Assembly (NCBI GenBank): GCA_947054505.1
Contig: CAMRWU010000003.1
Span: 49,805-113,804 of the forward strand
Reading direction: 5' to 3'
Source: an uncultured Pseudomonadota bacterium
GTDB lineage: Bacteria > Pseudomonadota > Alphaproteobacteria > RF32 > CAG-239
Length of the DNA stretch: 64,000 nucleotides
The first letter of the stretch is position 1, and each line of letters begins with the position of its first letter. Below, one piece after another: positions 32,099 to 42,233 of this stretch. Made by a program: the position numbers and the translations under genes. The notes beneath the pieces were generated by a model that searched no databases, was not told the origin of the DNA, and was given only the letters and a program-made list of their open reading frames with translations.

Positions 32099-33526
32099 TT
32101 AATCCTCCTGTGTCAGGGGCAGATAGATTGTGAATGTTGTTCCGTTATAGCCGTTGGATGTAACGGTCAGATTGCCTTTGTGGCGGATGATAATTTGTTT
32201 GGCGATGGCTAAACCTAATCCCGTTCCTTTAATATTCAAGTCTTTGTGTTCCTGCATGCGATAAAATCGTTCTGTCAACCGCGCCAAATCTTCTGAAGAT
32301 ATTTTTGGCCCTTTGTTGTTGACAGAAATGGCAACCGCGTTTCCGGATGCTGTTTTGAATGCCTTGGAGAAAGGGATAGCATCGCAACTTTGCAGTCGCA
32401 ACACAACCTCAGTGTTAGCCAGACCATACTTAATGGCATTATCCAGCATATTTTGCAAGATTTGCTTGATCTGCGCATGATCAGCAACAATATTCGGGAT
32501 GTCATCTTCAGTCACGACTTTAATCTGCATACCTCTTTCCTGTGCTTTTAGAGAAAGAGCTTGTGCCACATCTTCCGTCAGGTCCAGAATGTCAACATTA
32601 TCTTCTGGTTTCTGGTCTTGTTTCATTTCAATCTTTGACAAAGAAAGCAGGTTTTCGATTAACGACGACATATACTCAGCTTGATCAGCCATAATTTTGA
32701 GAAAATTTTCCTGAGCCTGAGCATCATCTTTAGCTGGTCCGCGCAACGTTTCAATAAACCCGGAGATAACCGAAAGCGGGGTACGCAGTTCATGGCTGGC
32801 ATTGGCAACAAAGTCTGACTGCATCTTTTCAATAGTGATTGATTTTGTCATGTCATATACGGAAATAACCGCCACAGCCTTGCCTTTTGACAACCATGGC
32901 AGTTGTTTGATGTGGGCATATAGTTTTTGTTGTTCCGGCTGTTCAATGTAAAAAATAAGGTTTTCCGATTGGCTTTCCTTGTTGAGGATGCGATTAACCG
33001 CATTGATGAAATTGTTTGATTTGAAAACATTTTCCACGTTTTGTTCTGTAACATCCTTGCCAAAGAGATGTCGGGCGGACAAATTGGCCCCGAGAATATT
33101 GCCTGAACGGTCAATCATCATAATCGGATCGGGCAAGCTGTCGAGAACGGCCGTGTCGGAAATCGTCTGCGCTTCCAAAAAATCGGTTTTTTGAGCCCAA
33201 AAACGATGCATGGCATTAATGGCATCAACAATTTCCTTGGCGTCATCTTCGGAAAGGGACATCATCTTTTTATCAAAATTGCCGCCAGTGGAGAGCGAGG
33301 TGACATATTTCTTAATTTGTTGCATTTCAAAGGTCAGCGGAAAAAGAATAATGATATTAAAAAGCGTGACCGCCCCCAGTGAAATAACCGCCAAAATCGG
33401 ATCGACAAGACGAAAAGCCGCCAAAACGATAAAAACCAACGCTGTTGGTAACGTAAGGATTAACACTCTGGCTGTAAATTTGGCGTCTTTTTCAATTCCT
33501 AAAGCTTGGCGCGCGCGTTCAAACAT
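32099..33526 (-). CDS. PhoR-like sensor histidine kinase
   Basis: The 475-residue kinase has two N-terminal transmembrane segments (18-65), a PAS domain (about 125-225; DSLPDPIMMIDRSGNILGAN), the HisKA box with ASHELRTPLSVISGFIETL (His245) and an HATPase domain with N-box (QNMLDNAIKYG) and GTGLGLAI. Domain order and PAS/H-box sequence are typical of PhoR and related phosphate or envelope kinases. No response regulator gene is adjacent, so its partner must be elsewhere. The MBL-fold gene follows in the same unit. Confidence 0.87.
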   Translation of the reverse strand: MFERARQALGIEKDAKFTARVLILTLPTALVFIVLAAFRLVDPILAVISLGAVTLFNIIILFPLTFEMQQIKKYVTSLSTGGNFDKKMMSLSEDDAKEIVDAINAMHRFWAQKTDFLEAQTISDTAVLDSLPDPIMMIDRSGNILGANLSARHLFGKDVTEQNVENVFKSNNFINAVNRILNKESQSENLIFYIEQPEQQKLYAHIKQLPWLSKGKAVAVISVYDMTKSITIEKMQSDFVANASHELRTPLSVISGFIETLRGPAKDDAQAQENFLKIMADQAEYMSSLIENLLSLSKIEMKQDQKPEDNVDILDLTEDVAQALSLKAQERGMQIKVVTEDDIPNIVADHAQIKQILQNMLDNAIKYGLANTEVVLRLQSCDAIPFSKAFKTASGNAVAISVNNKGPKISSEDLARLTERFYRMQEHKDLNIKGTGLGLAIAKQIIIRHKGNLTVTSNGYNGTTFTIYLPLTQED

Positions 33527-33622
33527 ATTTTTCTTGTCCCATATCTTTTAATTAAAGCTAGACTAACATTGAAATTAATATAAAATAAAACAAGTTTAAA
33601 TTTATTAAATATTTTGAGAAGA

Positions 33623-36310
33623 ATGACTGAAACGATCGAAAATTCCGTTGCTGTAACCCCCTTGATGGCGCAATACCTGCAAATCAAGCAGGAACATAAG
33701 GACTATTTGCTTTTTTATCGTATGGGCGATTTTTATGAGCTGTTTTTTGATGATGCCGTTGTTGCCTCAAAAGCTTTGGATATCGCATTAACCAAGCGAG
33801 GCAAGCATGATGGCAACGATATTCCGATGTGCGGTGTCCCGTTTCATGCCTATGAAAGTTATTTAGCCAAGCTTATCCGTCAGGGATACAAGGTGGCGAT
33901 TTGTGAGCAGGTTGAAGACCCCAAAGAAGCCAAAAAGCGCGGATATAAAGCCATAGTGAAAAGAGATGTCATTCGTTTGGTAACCGCGGGGACATTGACT
34001 GAAGAACCGTTGTTGGATGCCAAACGCAATAACTTTTTGCTCACAATTGCCAAAATTGGTGATATGTTGGGGCTGGCATGGTTGGATATTTCAACCGGTG
34101 ATTTTTATTTACAGGAGGTTTCTCTGCGCAAACGGGAAGAAGATGTGGTGTTGTCAGGAATCTTATCCCGTCTTAACCCTGTTGAAACAGTTGTTTCCGA
34201 TACCTATTTGCAAAATCCGCAAATTTTTAAAATCTTGAATGAGTGGCGCGATCAGCTTTCTGTTCTGCCGCAGGCCCGATTTAACAGTGAGAACGCCAAA
34301 AAGCGGTTGTTGGACGTATTTAAAGTCGGTACTACGGAAGCCTTTGGTAATTTCAGCCGGTTGGAGATTACAGCGGCCGGTGTCTTGCTTGATTATGTGG
34401 AGAATACGCAAAAAGGCAAAATTCCCTTGATATCCAAGCCACAGAAAGTCACCGAAAATGCGATAATGGAAATTGACGGGGCTACGCGTCGTTCTCTGGA
34501 ACTGACAGAAGCTTTAACCGGTGATAGAAGTTCATGCCTGCTCGGCGTTATCGATCGAACAGTGACGGGTGCCGGAGGTCGACTTTTAGCCTCTCGCGTT
34601 GCCAATCCGTTAAAGGATGTGGTCGCCATTAACCGTCGCTTGGATTGTGTCGAGTTTTTTATGTCTTATTCGCACATTCGTCAGAAATGTCGGGCGCTGT
34701 TGAAAGCTTGTCCAGATATTGAACGCGCGGTTTCTCGTCTGAGTTTAGGACGAGGTGGTCCACGTGATTTAGCCAATATTAAGGCCGCTTTATCTATTGT
34801 GAACCCTCTTAAAAATCTGTTATATGGTTTTTGCCAAGGAAACGAACAGCAAATTATTAACAAGATGCCGGATGCCTTGGAAGCCATTATCGTCAATCTG
34901 GGCAATCACAATAATCTGGTTAGTCACTTGGAAGAAGCTTTGTCCGAGGATTTGCCTTTGTTGGCCCGAGACGGCGGTTTTGTAAAGGGAGGATATTCAA
35001 ATGCTTTGGATGAGATAAAACATATTAAGGCCGATAGTCGTAGTATGTTGTTGGCCTTGCAGGATAAATATGCGACATCAACCGGAATAGCCAATCTTAA
35101 AATAAAATATAATAATGTCATCGGCTATTTTGTTGAGGTTCAAAGCAAATATGCCTCTATAATGTTGGAGAACACAGATTTTATTCACCGTCAGTCAGTT
35201 TTGAATGCGACACGTTTTACAACTGTGGAATTGACTGAGCTTGAAAACAAAATTCGCAATGCTGATGACAAGGCTTTGGCGATGGAGTTGGAAATTTTTG
35301 AACAGCTTGTGAACGAGGTTAAAGTTTCTGCCGAAGATATCGCCAAAACAGCGAAGTCATTGGCCAAGTTTGATGTTGCCGCCGCATTGGCTGATTTGGC
35401 TGTTGAGAAAAAGTATTGCCATCCGGTTGTTGATGACAGTTTGATTTTTGATATCAAGGATGGTCGCCATCCGGTTGTTGAAAATGCAATTGCTCGTGAA
35501 AACGCCGGTGCTTTTGTCGGCAACAACTGTCAGCTGGATGATGAGAATGGTCGCTTGTGGTTATTGACCGGTCCGAATATGGCCGGTAAATCGACATTTT
35601 TACGGCAAAATGCCATTATCGCTATTATGGCACAGATGGGAGCGTATGTTCCTTGCGCATCAGCTCATATCGGGGTGATAAATAAGATATTTTCCCGAGT
35701 TGGAGCCTCTGATGATTTGGCGCGCGGCCGTTCGACATTTATGGTTGAGATGGTTGAAACTGCCGCCATTTTAAATCAGGCTGACGAACGTTCTTTTGTT
35801 ATTTTAGATGAAATCGGTCGTGGAACGGCAACGTTTGACGGTTTGTCAATTGCCTGGGCGGTGGTTGAACATTTGCATGAAGTCAATAAATGTCGGGCTC
35901 TTTTTGCCACACATTATCATGAACTGACATCATTGACGGCCAAGTTACCGAAAATGACCTTGCATTGTATGAATATAAAAGAATTTAATGATGAAGTTAT
36001 TTTCTTGCATGAAGTCATCAAAGGTGCTGCTGATCGTAGCTATGGTATTCATGTTGCTAAACTAGCCGGATTGCCGAATGCCGTTGTCAAGCGTGCGGGG
36101 CAGGTGCTGGAGCATCTGGAGCAAAATGGCAAAAGTCGTTCATTATCCCAGTTGGCAGATGATTTGCCCTTGTTTGCCGTTCTGAAAGCAAAGGAAGAGT
36201 CTGTTGTCGTCGCTTCGCCGGTTTTGGAGATGTTGGAACAGCTGAATCCTGATGACTTTTCTCCGCGAGAGGCGTTGGAAAAATTATATGAATTGAAAGG
36301 AATGATGTGA
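33623..36310 (+). CDS. mutS: DNA mismatch repair protein MutS
   Basis: MutS recognises mismatches and starts repair. The 895-residue product has the N-terminal mismatch-binding Phe-x-Glu ([12 protein letters not shown] near residue 37), the connector and clamp domains, and the ATPase with [13 protein letters not shown], Walker [13 protein letters not shown] and the TH(Y/H)HEL switch ([11 protein letters not shown]). Length is typical. The frame extends to TTG 33614, but the ATG at 33623 fits the family start ([20 protein letters not shown]). It is divergent from the kinase gene, with about 95 bases between them. Confidence 0.97.
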   Translation: MTETIENSVAVTPLMAQYLQIKQEHKDYLLFYRMGDFYELFFDDAVVASKALDIALTKRGKHDGNDIPMCGVPFHAYESYLAKLIRQGYKVAICEQVEDPKEAKKRGYKAIVKRDVIRLVTAGTLTEEPLLDAKRNNFLLTIAKIGDMLGLAWLDISTGDFYLQEVSLRKREEDVVLSGILSRLNPVETVVSDTYLQNPQIFKILNEWRDQLSVLPQARFNSENAKKRLLDVFKVGTTEAFGNFSRLEITAAGVLLDYVENTQKGKIPLISKPQKVTENAIMEIDGATRRSLELTEALTGDRSSCLLGVIDRTVTGAGGRLLASRVANPLKDVVAINRRLDCVEFFMSYSHIRQKCRALLKACPDIERAVSRLSLGRGGPRDLANIKAALSIVNPLKNLLYGFCQGNEQQIINKMPDALEAIIVNLGNHNNLVSHLEEALSEDLPLLARDGGFVKGGYSNALDEIKHIKADSRSMLLALQDKYATSTGIANLKIKYNNVIGYFVEVQSKYASIMLENTDFIHRQSVLNATRFTTVELTELENKIRNADDKALAMELEIFEQLVNEVKVSAEDIAKTAKSLAKFDVAAALADLAVEKKYCHPVVDDSLIFDIKDGRHPVVENAIARENAGAFVGNNCQLDDENGRLWLLTGPNMAGKSTFLRQNAIIAIMAQMGAYVPCASAHIGVINKIFSRVGASDDLARGRSTFMVEMVETAAILNQADERSFVILDEIGRGTATFDGLSIAWAVVEHLHEVNKCRALFATHYHELTSLTAKLPKMTLHCMNIKEFNDEVIFLHEVIKGAADRSYGIHVAKLAGLPNAVVKRAGQVLEHLEQNGKSRSLSQLADDLPLFAVLKAKEESVVVASPVLEMLEQLNPDDFSPREALEKLYELKGMM

Positions 36311-36732
36311 TGGAGAAAGAATATATAAAAACATTATCTCCGGATGAAAAAATTATTTTTTTACAAATCATTTTTAACTTAATCTGTGTTGATAAAAAAG
36401 TTGAGCAGGAAGAAAAAGGGCTTATTAAAAAACTTCTTAAAGAGTATGATCTTCCCTCGGAAAAATATTCGCAGGTATTACAAATGTTGAATAAGCAGGA
36501 AATTGTAGAGCGCATTAATAATATTTCCTGTATGAAAAAGAAATATACTCTATTCATTGAGCTGTTTATGATGGCAAATATAGATGATGATTTGGACGAA
36601 CGGGAGATTGACTATATTTTGGATTTGGCTGAATCTGTAAATGTTCCGTATGAAAAAATGGAAGAAATCAATCGTTATGCGCTGGATAAAATTCAGTGTA
36701 TGGCAAAATATAAAGAGATAATGGAAAATTAA
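36310..36732 (+). CDS. TerB-like small helical protein
   Basis: The 140-residue, all-helical protein resembles the TerB/YebE-type fold: MKxLSPDEKIIFLQIIFNLI then CVDKKVEQEEKGLIKKLL and a second half with MMANIDDDLDEREIDYILDL. The acidic (I/V)DxxxxxxE pattern recurs in TerB proteins, which are linked to tellurite resistance and metal-stress responses. Role here is unknown. Its ATG overlaps the mutS stop (TGATG) and an AAAGGA site lies inside the mutS 3' end, so it is coupled to mutS. Confidence 0.68.
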   Translation: MEKEYIKTLSPDEKIIFLQIIFNLICVDKKVEQEEKGLIKKLLKEYDLPSEKYSQVLQMLNKQEIVERINNISCMKKKYTLFIELFMMANIDDDLDEREIDYILDLAESVNVPYEKMEEINRYALDKIQCMAKYKEIMEN

Positions 36733-36843
36733 ATTAAAAATTTGATTGCGATTTTCTGGTGAAAATTATGTAAAATCAGTATGTTGTTGTGTGGTATTTT
36801 TATACCGTTTATTATGTGATTGAAAAATAAATAAATTTTATTG

Positions 36844-36871
36844 TTGACATTGCGATTCTTTCCTGTATATT
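36844..36871 (+). promoter_or_regulatory. Promoter of rplM-rpsI
   Basis: TTGACA (36844-36849), 16-base spacer, TATATT (36866-36871), 41 bases before the rplM start and its AGAGAGA site. A strong sigma-70 match, as expected for ribosomal protein genes. Confidence 0.75.
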
Positions 36872-36912
36872 CAACACGAATTCAAAACTATCTTTAGAAA
36901 AGAGAGAAACAC

Positions 36913-37377
36913 ATGAACACATATGCAACAAAACCCTCTGACATTCAGAGAAAATGGTATGTCGTTGATGCCACAGGTTTGGTATTGGGCAGATTGTCTG
37001 CTGAAATTGCCAAAATTTTGCGTGGTAAACACAAACCGAATTTTGTTACCAATTTGGACTGCGGCGACTACGTTGTCGTTATCAATGCTGACAAAGTTAA
37101 ATTGACAGGCAAGAAATTGACTGACAAAAAATACTTCAGACACACAGGTTGGATTGGTGGTATCAAAGAAACAACTCCTGCTAAAATTTTGGCCGGCAAG
37201 TTTCCTGAGAGAGTTATCATCAAAGCCGTTGAACGCATGATTTCCCGCAACCCGATGGGGCGTCAGCAAATGACCAAGTTAAAAGTTTATGCCGGTGAAA
37301 ACCACCCGCATACAGCCCAAAACCCTGAAGTTCTGGATATCGCTTCCAGAAACCCGAAGAATAAAAGGAGCGCATAA
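36913..37377 (+). CDS. rplM: Ribosomal protein L13
   Basis: L13 is an early-assembly 50S protein. The 154-residue product shows the family start ([20 protein letters not shown]) and [19 protein letters not shown], and its length is that of alphaproteobacterial L13. It is followed 2 bases later by rpsI, the near-universal pair. Confidence 0.98.
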   Translation: MNTYATKPSDIQRKWYVVDATGLVLGRLSAEIAKILRGKHKPNFVTNLDCGDYVVVINADKVKLTGKKLTDKKYFRHTGWIGGIKETTPAKILAGKFPERVIIKAVERMISRNPMGRQQMTKLKVYAGENHPHTAQNPEVLDIASRNPKNKRSA

Positions 37378-37379
37378 TA

Positions 37380-37859
37380 ATGGCTGAGAAAATCGAATCT
37401 TTGAAAGATATTAAAAGCGCAACTGCCGTTTCTGTTGCCGAACCTGTTGTTCGTAAAGCTAAAAAGGACAAATTTGGCCGTTCTTATGCTACAGGTAAAA
37501 GAAAAGACGCTGTTGCTCGCGTATGGATTAAGCCGGGCAAAGGCAACATCACAATTAACGAAAAATCTATCGACCAATATTTTGGTCGTCCGGTTTTGAA
37601 GATGATCATCAATCAACCGTTTGAAGTTGCTAACCGCGTTAATGAATTTGATGTTGTTTGCACAGTTAAAGGCGGTGGCTTGTCTGGTCAAGCTGGTGCT
37701 ATCAAACACGGTATTTCTAAAGCTCTGAACGAGTTTGAACCTGAATTGCGCGCTGTTCTGAAGAAAGCTGGTTTCTTGACCCGCGATGACAGAACCGTTG
37801 AACGTAAAAAATACGGTCGTGCTAAGGCTCGTCGTTCTTACCAATTCAGCAAACGCTAG
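37380..37859 (+). CDS. rpsI: Ribosomal protein S9
   Basis: S9 is a 30S head protein whose C-terminal tail reaches the P-site tRNA. The 159-residue product has an N-terminal extension of about 40 residues typical of alphaproteobacteria, then [20 protein letters not shown] and the invariant end ([18 protein letters not shown]). AGGAG lies 9 bases upstream, in the end of rplM. A terminator follows. Confidence 0.98.
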   Translation: MAEKIESLKDIKSATAVSVAEPVVRKAKKDKFGRSYATGKRKDAVARVWIKPGKGNITINEKSIDQYFGRPVLKMIINQPFEVANRVNEFDVVCTVKGGGLSGQAGAIKHGISKALNEFEPELRAVLKKAGFLTRDDRTVERKKYGRAKARRSYQFSKR

Positions 37860-37877
37860 AACTGGTTTGCAATTACC

Positions 37878-37908
37878 AAAAAGACCTGCTATTGCAGGTC
37901 TTTTTTTA
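37878..37908 (+). terminator. Terminator after rpsI
   Basis: AAGACCTGCTATTGCAGGTC followed by seven T, 19 bases after the stop. Confidence 0.9.
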
Positions 37909-38045
37909 TACCATAATCCGGATTTTTACAGGCAAAATATTGGGGCTGTAAATTAATTTTCTGTGTAAGATTTGTGTCAGCTATTTAAACCGCAGGCAAA
38001 ATTTGCTATAGCTTTTTCATCACCAATCTATGAAAGGAAAAACAG

Positions 38046-38588
38046 ATGAAATATAAATGTTTAGTTTGTGGTCAGGTTTTTGACGTTGCAGACGGTCAGG
38101 AAGCTCAATGTCCGGTATGCAAGGTAAAAGGTGAAAAACTTGTACCCTATAAAGAAGAAGAAATGACATGGCCGGCCGAACATGTTTTGGGTTTGGCAAA
38201 AGGTGTTGATGCCGAGATAGTTCAGGGTCTGCGAGATAACTTTAACGGTGAATGCTCAGAAGTTGGCATGTATTTGGCTATGGCTCGTCAGGCAATGCGT
38301 GAGGGCTATCCAGAAGTTGCCGTTGTATTGGAACAAATTGCGCATGAAGAAGCTGAACACGCTTCTCGTTTTGGCGAATTGTTGGGTGAGTTGGTCGAGG
38401 GCTCAACCAAAGCGAATATTGAAAAAATGTTGGCCGGTGAAAATGGTGCTTGCCACGGTAAAATGTCAATTGCCAAAAGAGCCAAGGAACTCAACTTGGA
38501 TGCAATCCACGATACGGTTCATGAAATGGCACGTGATGAAGCTCGCCATGGTAAGGCTTTGGAAGCTTTGTTGAAGAGATATTTCTAA
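38046..38588 (+). CDS. Reverse rubrerythrin (rubredoxin-like domain first)
   Basis: The 180-residue protein has an N-terminal rubredoxin-like iron site (CLVCG ... CPVCK, Cys5, 8, 22, 25) followed by a ferritin-like diiron domain (ECSEVGMYLAMARQA ... EQIAHEEAEHASRFGELL ... HEMARDEARHGKALEALL), the ExxH motifs of rubrerythrins. With the rubredoxin domain first it is the reverse type, known in anaerobes as an NADH-linked peroxidase that reduces hydrogen peroxide. It suggests a low-oxygen lifestyle. Single-gene unit with a good AAAGGAA site. Confidence 0.9.
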   Translation: MKYKCLVCGQVFDVADGQEAQCPVCKVKGEKLVPYKEEEMTWPAEHVLGLAKGVDAEIVQGLRDNFNGECSEVGMYLAMARQAMREGYPEVAVVLEQIAHEEAEHASRFGELLGELVEGSTKANIEKMLAGENGACHGKMSIAKRAKELNLDAIHDTVHEMARDEARHGKALEALLKRYF

Positions 38589-38598
38589 TTCTTCGCAG

Positions 38599-38633
38599 AA
38601 AAAAGCTCCCTGATATCAGGGAGCTTTTTTTAA
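38599..38633. terminator. Bidirectional terminator after the rubrerythrin gene
   Basis: AAAAAGCTCCCTGATATCAGGGAGCTTTTTT: perfect stem. Its right T tract overlaps the stop codon of the convergent 565-residue gene. Confidence 0.88.
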
Positions 38634-40327
38634 TGAGAATAACGTTGATGTTTTTGAAGAATGTTCACCTGTGTTTTTTCTTTTGCCTTAAGTTTATCTC
38701 TCGTCTGTGTCCAGATTGATTCTTCCGGTAAAGGCAGGGCGACGGAAATATCCAATGTCTTTGCCGGACTATTTATATTAACATACTTTTGTATTCCGGC
38801 CTGCATAGATTTCGGAAGTTGCGAATTAATTCTGTTTAAAAAAGCCACATCGATTCTTGCCGCCATAATGGAATTATCCGGATATGGCTTAACCGTAATC
38901 TTACCTTTGGGTTCCATAGATTGGTGTTTTTCATTACCCACTACCAACATAAGCCCACCCATTTGATTGGTCAAATCTTTTGCTGTTTCAAGAGCTTGTT
39001 TTAAGATGGGGCGTAGCTTACCTCTCAAATTTTCTTGTTTGAGTTCTTTTATTTTGGGGTTAGTTTCATTTTTTAACGATTTCATCTCTTCTTTTAATTC
39101 AGGAGAGTTCAATTCTTTATCATTAAACAGTTCCGGATAAATGTGCCGAGTAACATCATGAGAGGCGGCGACTGTAGAATTTCCATGATGAACGCTGACA
39201 TATTGATTTTTCGTAGCATCTTCTGGAAGATCTTTGCCGGATCTTCCAGAATTGGGATCAAGCAATGCCAATGCTCTTATATTATTATAGCCATTTAAAA
39301 GTCCTTGAATATAGTCTGAGATATTTTTTGTTGCAAACGCTGTCCAATTACAGCTGGTATTATAATCTTGATTATAGCTATTCTTTTCGCTCAGCAAAGC
39401 TGCGACGGTTCGGAAATACATTTCTTCCCCTTTGGCTTTGAATTTTTCTTTTCTTACGGTTTCAATATCTTTACCGACAATATCTGTATCTTTAATATTC
39501 AAGGCTTGGTCAATAGCCTGTTCACCATATTGTGAGGTCATCAATTTCTTAAAAGACGCGTAGTTCTCCTCATAGGATAGACCTTCCGTACTACGTCTGC
39601 CGGTATCCATCAACTGTCCGCACAACCGCAGAAATTCATGCCGAATATTTTGATCAAAATCACAGCGAACATCATCCTTAAACAGCTGTCTGATTTCATC
39701 ATCTTTGTTGCAGGAAAACGGAATTTCAAGGGTTTTTGTTTGGGCGGAATATGTACATTCTTCCAAATCAGGACGCAGACTCTCAATAAGCGGATTTTGT
39801 TGTTTTTGGGTGTCATATGATTGCATATCTGTTCTCAGATTTTCAATCAAAGAGCTTTTTCTTTTGTTAACCTCGGTAAAGAGAGTGGTAGCCGTTTCAT
39901 CATCAAGTGTTTTATGAAAAATTTTATCAGCTAAGGTGTCGGCGTCTTTGATGTTGAGGTTATGAAGCACCGTAGCGACAATTTCCTGAGCATTTGGCAG
40001 ATGCTCGTGTTCAGTACCACAACACAGGCCGAAATATCCCAGAGTTTGATAGGTATTAATCACGCGACTGCGTTGAATTCTTTCTTTAAGTTTGTCATGA
40101 GAGGTGATTTGTTCCAAATCATGCTCAACGGCAATATCCAAAGCTTGTTCATCTTCCAGAGCCAAATTATTGATTTCCTGCACACGATTAAAAAGAATGT
40201 CTAAATCTTCTTTGGTGAGATTTTGCTCATCCAACCGGCAGAACTCCAGCAGAGAAAATGATGAGATGATGCGTGTTTCCAGCGCTAAATTATTTTTCTT
40301 ATTCTTTTTATTCTCTTTTTTGGCCAT
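38630..40327 (-). CDS. Large hypothetical cytoplasmic protein, 565 residues
   Basis: I do not recognise this protein. It starts with a lysine/asparagine run (MAKKENKKNKKNN) and is otherwise helical, hydrophilic and without signal peptide or membrane segment. Residues ~70-220 look like repeated helices; the C-terminal half has strands (GGLMLVVGNEKHQSMEP, KITVKPYPDNSIMAARIDVA). The ATG at 40327 has a GGAGGG site 4 bases away, better than the in-frame ATG four codons upstream. Single-gene unit; terminator shared with the rubrerythrin gene. No close domain match comes to mind; a secreted effector without a visible signal cannot be excluded. Confidence 0.75.
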   Translation of the reverse strand: MAKKENKKNKKNNLALETRIISSFSLLEFCRLDEQNLTKEDLDILFNRVQEINNLALEDEQALDIAVEHDLEQITSHDKLKERIQRSRVINTYQTLGYFGLCCGTEHEHLPNAQEIVATVLHNLNIKDADTLADKIFHKTLDDETATTLFTEVNKRKSSLIENLRTDMQSYDTQKQQNPLIESLRPDLEECTYSAQTKTLEIPFSCNKDDEIRQLFKDDVRCDFDQNIRHEFLRLCGQLMDTGRRSTEGLSYEENYASFKKLMTSQYGEQAIDQALNIKDTDIVGKDIETVRKEKFKAKGEEMYFRTVAALLSEKNSYNQDYNTSCNWTAFATKNISDYIQGLLNGYNNIRALALLDPNSGRSGKDLPEDATKNQYVSVHHGNSTVAASHDVTRHIYPELFNDKELNSPELKEEMKSLKNETNPKIKELKQENLRGKLRPILKQALETAKDLTNQMGGLMLVVGNEKHQSMEPKGKITVKPYPDNSIMAARIDVAFLNRINSQLPKSMQAGIQKYVNINSPAKTLDISVALPLPEESIWTQTRDKLKAKEKTQVNILQKHQRYSH

Positions 40328-40398
40328 ATCACCCTCCATTTATAATAATATATTATAAGATTATTAATTTTCTGTCAATGATTGTCTAAAAACAAAGG

Positions 40399-40427
40399 TT
40401 GACATTTTGTCTTTTTTGTCATATAAG
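40399..40427 (+). promoter_or_regulatory. Promoter of the 115-residue gene
   Basis: TTGACA (40399-40404), 17-base spacer, TATAAG (40422-40427); start codon about 23 bases after the expected transcription start. Confidence 0.7.
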
Positions 40428-40456
40428 AAAGGAAATAACCTACAAATTAAGATATT

Positions 40457-40804
40457 ATGAACTTCAATACCTACAAGTTCTTCCGCCGGCATTTCAACAT
40501 CCCGCGGAGGCAAAAGTTGAGGTGGTGTCTTGTGAAAGAACGTGTTTCTGACAAAACGGAGATACGTTTGGGCATCAGCCTTATCGGAACACCTTATTAC
40601 ATCGATGTCGCCTGCCGTCGCTTTTTTATGGAGTGCCAGCTTCCTGCCATTTCCAGAAAGGCTTATCCAGCGGTGCGTACTGTTGCATCCGGTTGTTATG
40701 AGTATAGGGTAGGAACTTTCCTGAAACTGGAATGTCCGAAGAGTTATATCGAGGACATATATCAGGTCGCCCTCTACGATACTTTACCGCAATGCGTTCT
40801 CTAA
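40457..40804 (+). CDS. Small basic protein of unknown function, 115 residues
   Basis: A basic, cysteine-containing protein (MNFNTYKFFRRHFNIPRRQK ... CYEYRVGTFLKLECPKSYIE). No signal peptide or known motif is visible. There is no Shine-Dalgarno sequence before the ATG, and its codon usage (many C- and G-ending codons) differs from the neighbours. It has its own promoter and terminator. It belongs to a set of small odd genes in this window (42955, 52056, 52473, 55847) and may be horizontally acquired; function unknown. Confidence 0.65.
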   Translation: MNFNTYKFFRRHFNIPRRQKLRWCLVKERVSDKTEIRLGISLIGTPYYIDVACRRFFMECQLPAISRKAYPAVRTVASGCYEYRVGTFLKLECPKSYIEDIYQVALYDTLPQCVL

Positions 40805-40848
40805 TAAAAAAAGAGGTTTGTCGAACAGGCAAACCTCTTTTTTTTATT
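40805..40848. terminator. Bidirectional terminator between the small gene and the CoA-transferase operon
   Basis: AAAGAGGTTTG, a 9-base loop, CAAACCTCT and a run of eight T; the A tract on the other side serves the minus strand. Confidence 0.88.
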
Positions 40849-41512
40849 AAACAGCAATAGCCATTAATTCCGGTGGAATAATCAGCTCAGCATCGGTTGA
40901 GGCAATAATGTCTTCTACAGTAAAATGCGGGTTAATTTCTTTGAGTAAAAGTCCTTGTTCCGTAACTTCCAAAACGCAACGTTCCGTGACGATTAAATCA
41001 ACCTCATGAACAGCGGTGAGGGGTAGCGTACATTTCTGAACGATTCTCGGCTCACCTTTGCTGGTGTGTTCCATAGCGATAATTACTTTTTTTGCTCCGA
41101 CGACCAGATCCATAGCACCTCCCATACCGGGAACAAATGCACCGGGAATCATCCAGCTGGCCAAATTTCCCTCTGCGTCGACCTGCAGGGCACCTAAAAC
41201 CGTTGCATCAACATGGCCGCCGCGCATAATCGTGAAAGCCATCGTTGTATCAAAAAAGGAAGCCCCAGGTTTGGTCATGACGGGAACACCGCCGGCATTA
41301 ATAATTTTCGGCTTACTCTGCGGTGTTTTGTCTTGGTGACCAACTCCCAGCAATCCGTTTTCAGATTGAAAAATAACATGTAGATGCGGCGGAATATAGT
41401 TTGCCACTTCTGTCGGGAGGCCTATTCCCAGAGTGATGACATCACCCTCTTTAAATTCTTGAGCGATACGACGGGCGATAATTTCGCGGCATTGTTCTTT
41501 AGAAAGTGTCAT
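40847..41512 (-). CDS. 3-oxoacid/acetate CoA-transferase, beta subunit
   Basis: CoA-transferase subunit B of the ScoB/AtoA family, which moves CoA between acyl and acetate or acetoacetate groups. The product begins MTLSKEQCREIIARRIAQEF with GDVITLGIGLP, then the catalytic Glu in the SENGLLG motif near residue 50 and GGAMDLVVGAKKVIIAMEHT. The frame also allows ATG 41524, which overlaps the alpha-subunit stop (ATGA), but ATG 41512 has a GAGG site. Substrate cannot be fixed; short-chain acyl use in a gut setting fits. Confidence 0.9.
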   Translation of the reverse strand: MTLSKEQCREIIARRIAQEFKEGDVITLGIGLPTEVANYIPPHLHVIFQSENGLLGVGHQDKTPQSKPKIINAGGVPVMTKPGASFFDTTMAFTIMRGGHVDATVLGALQVDAEGNLASWMIPGAFVPGMGGAMDLVVGAKKVIIAMEHTSKGEPRIVQKCTLPLTAVHEVDLIVTERCVLEVTEQGLLLKEINPHFTVEDIIASTDAELIIPPELMAIAV

Positions 41513-41520
41513 GGTTAGCC

Positions 41521-42162
41521 TCATGCAACAAGATAGTCAATAAAAATTCCCGGAATGGTAATTTCATTGGGATTTAGCGGTTCATCGCAGATTTCATCTG
41601 CTTCGACAATAACAGTTGTGGCGGCGGTTGCCATCACGGTATTAAAGTTACGGGTTGTGCCTTCCAAAAAGACATTACCGAACTTGTCGGCTTTTGTGCC
41701 GTAAATAAGGGCAAAATCAGCTTTAAGAGGTTTTTCGAGCAAGTATTTTTTTCCATCAATTTCCAGAACCTGTTTGCCTTCTTCAACAAGGGTGCCGATA
41801 CCCGTTGGTGTTAAAAAACCACCCAAACCGGCGCCAGCGGAGCGAATTCTCTCAACCAAGGTTCCCATTGGTACCAATTCTACCTCAATTTCACCGGCAT
41901 TAAGCTGTCTTCCTGTTTCCGGATTGGTTCCGATATGTGTGACGATAGCTTTTTTAACCAGTTTATTGACCACCAATTTTCCTTTGTCCAATTCAGGAGT
42001 GGCTGTATCATTAGCAATCAAAGTCAGGCCGCCTGTTTTGTTTTTAATCAGTTCGTCAATCACTTTTGTCGGAGAACCGCAATTCAAAAAACCTCCGACC
42101 ATCAGAGATGTGTTCATCGGAATTAATTTGCTGGCTTCAGCTGCGGAGAGTATTTTTTTCAC
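41521..42162 (-). CDS. 3-oxoacid/acetate CoA-transferase, alpha subunit
   Basis: The 213-residue subunit A (ScoA/AtoD type) has the glycine-rich oxyanion-loop region MVGGFLNCGSPTKVIDELI near residue 21 and VERIRSAGAGLGGFLTPTGI near residue 104. It pairs with the adjacent beta subunit to form one enzyme; AtoD and AtoA or ScoA and ScoB have this gene order. It is the first gene of a two-gene unit. Confidence 0.92.
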   Translation of the reverse strand: MKKILSAAEASKLIPMNTSLMVGGFLNCGSPTKVIDELIKNKTGGLTLIANDTATPELDKGKLVVNKLVKKAIVTHIGTNPETGRQLNAGEIEVELVPMGTLVERIRSAGAGLGGFLTPTGIGTLVEEGKQVLEIDGKKYLLEKPLKADFALIYGTKADKFGNVFLEGTTRNFNTVMATAATTVIVEADEICDEPLNPNEITIPGIFIDYLVA

Positions 42163-42233
42163 GCTTATATTACCCTGATTTTGTTGAAGTTTCGCACTAC
42201 TATAACGTTTTTTCGAAAAAAGTCACGTATTTT

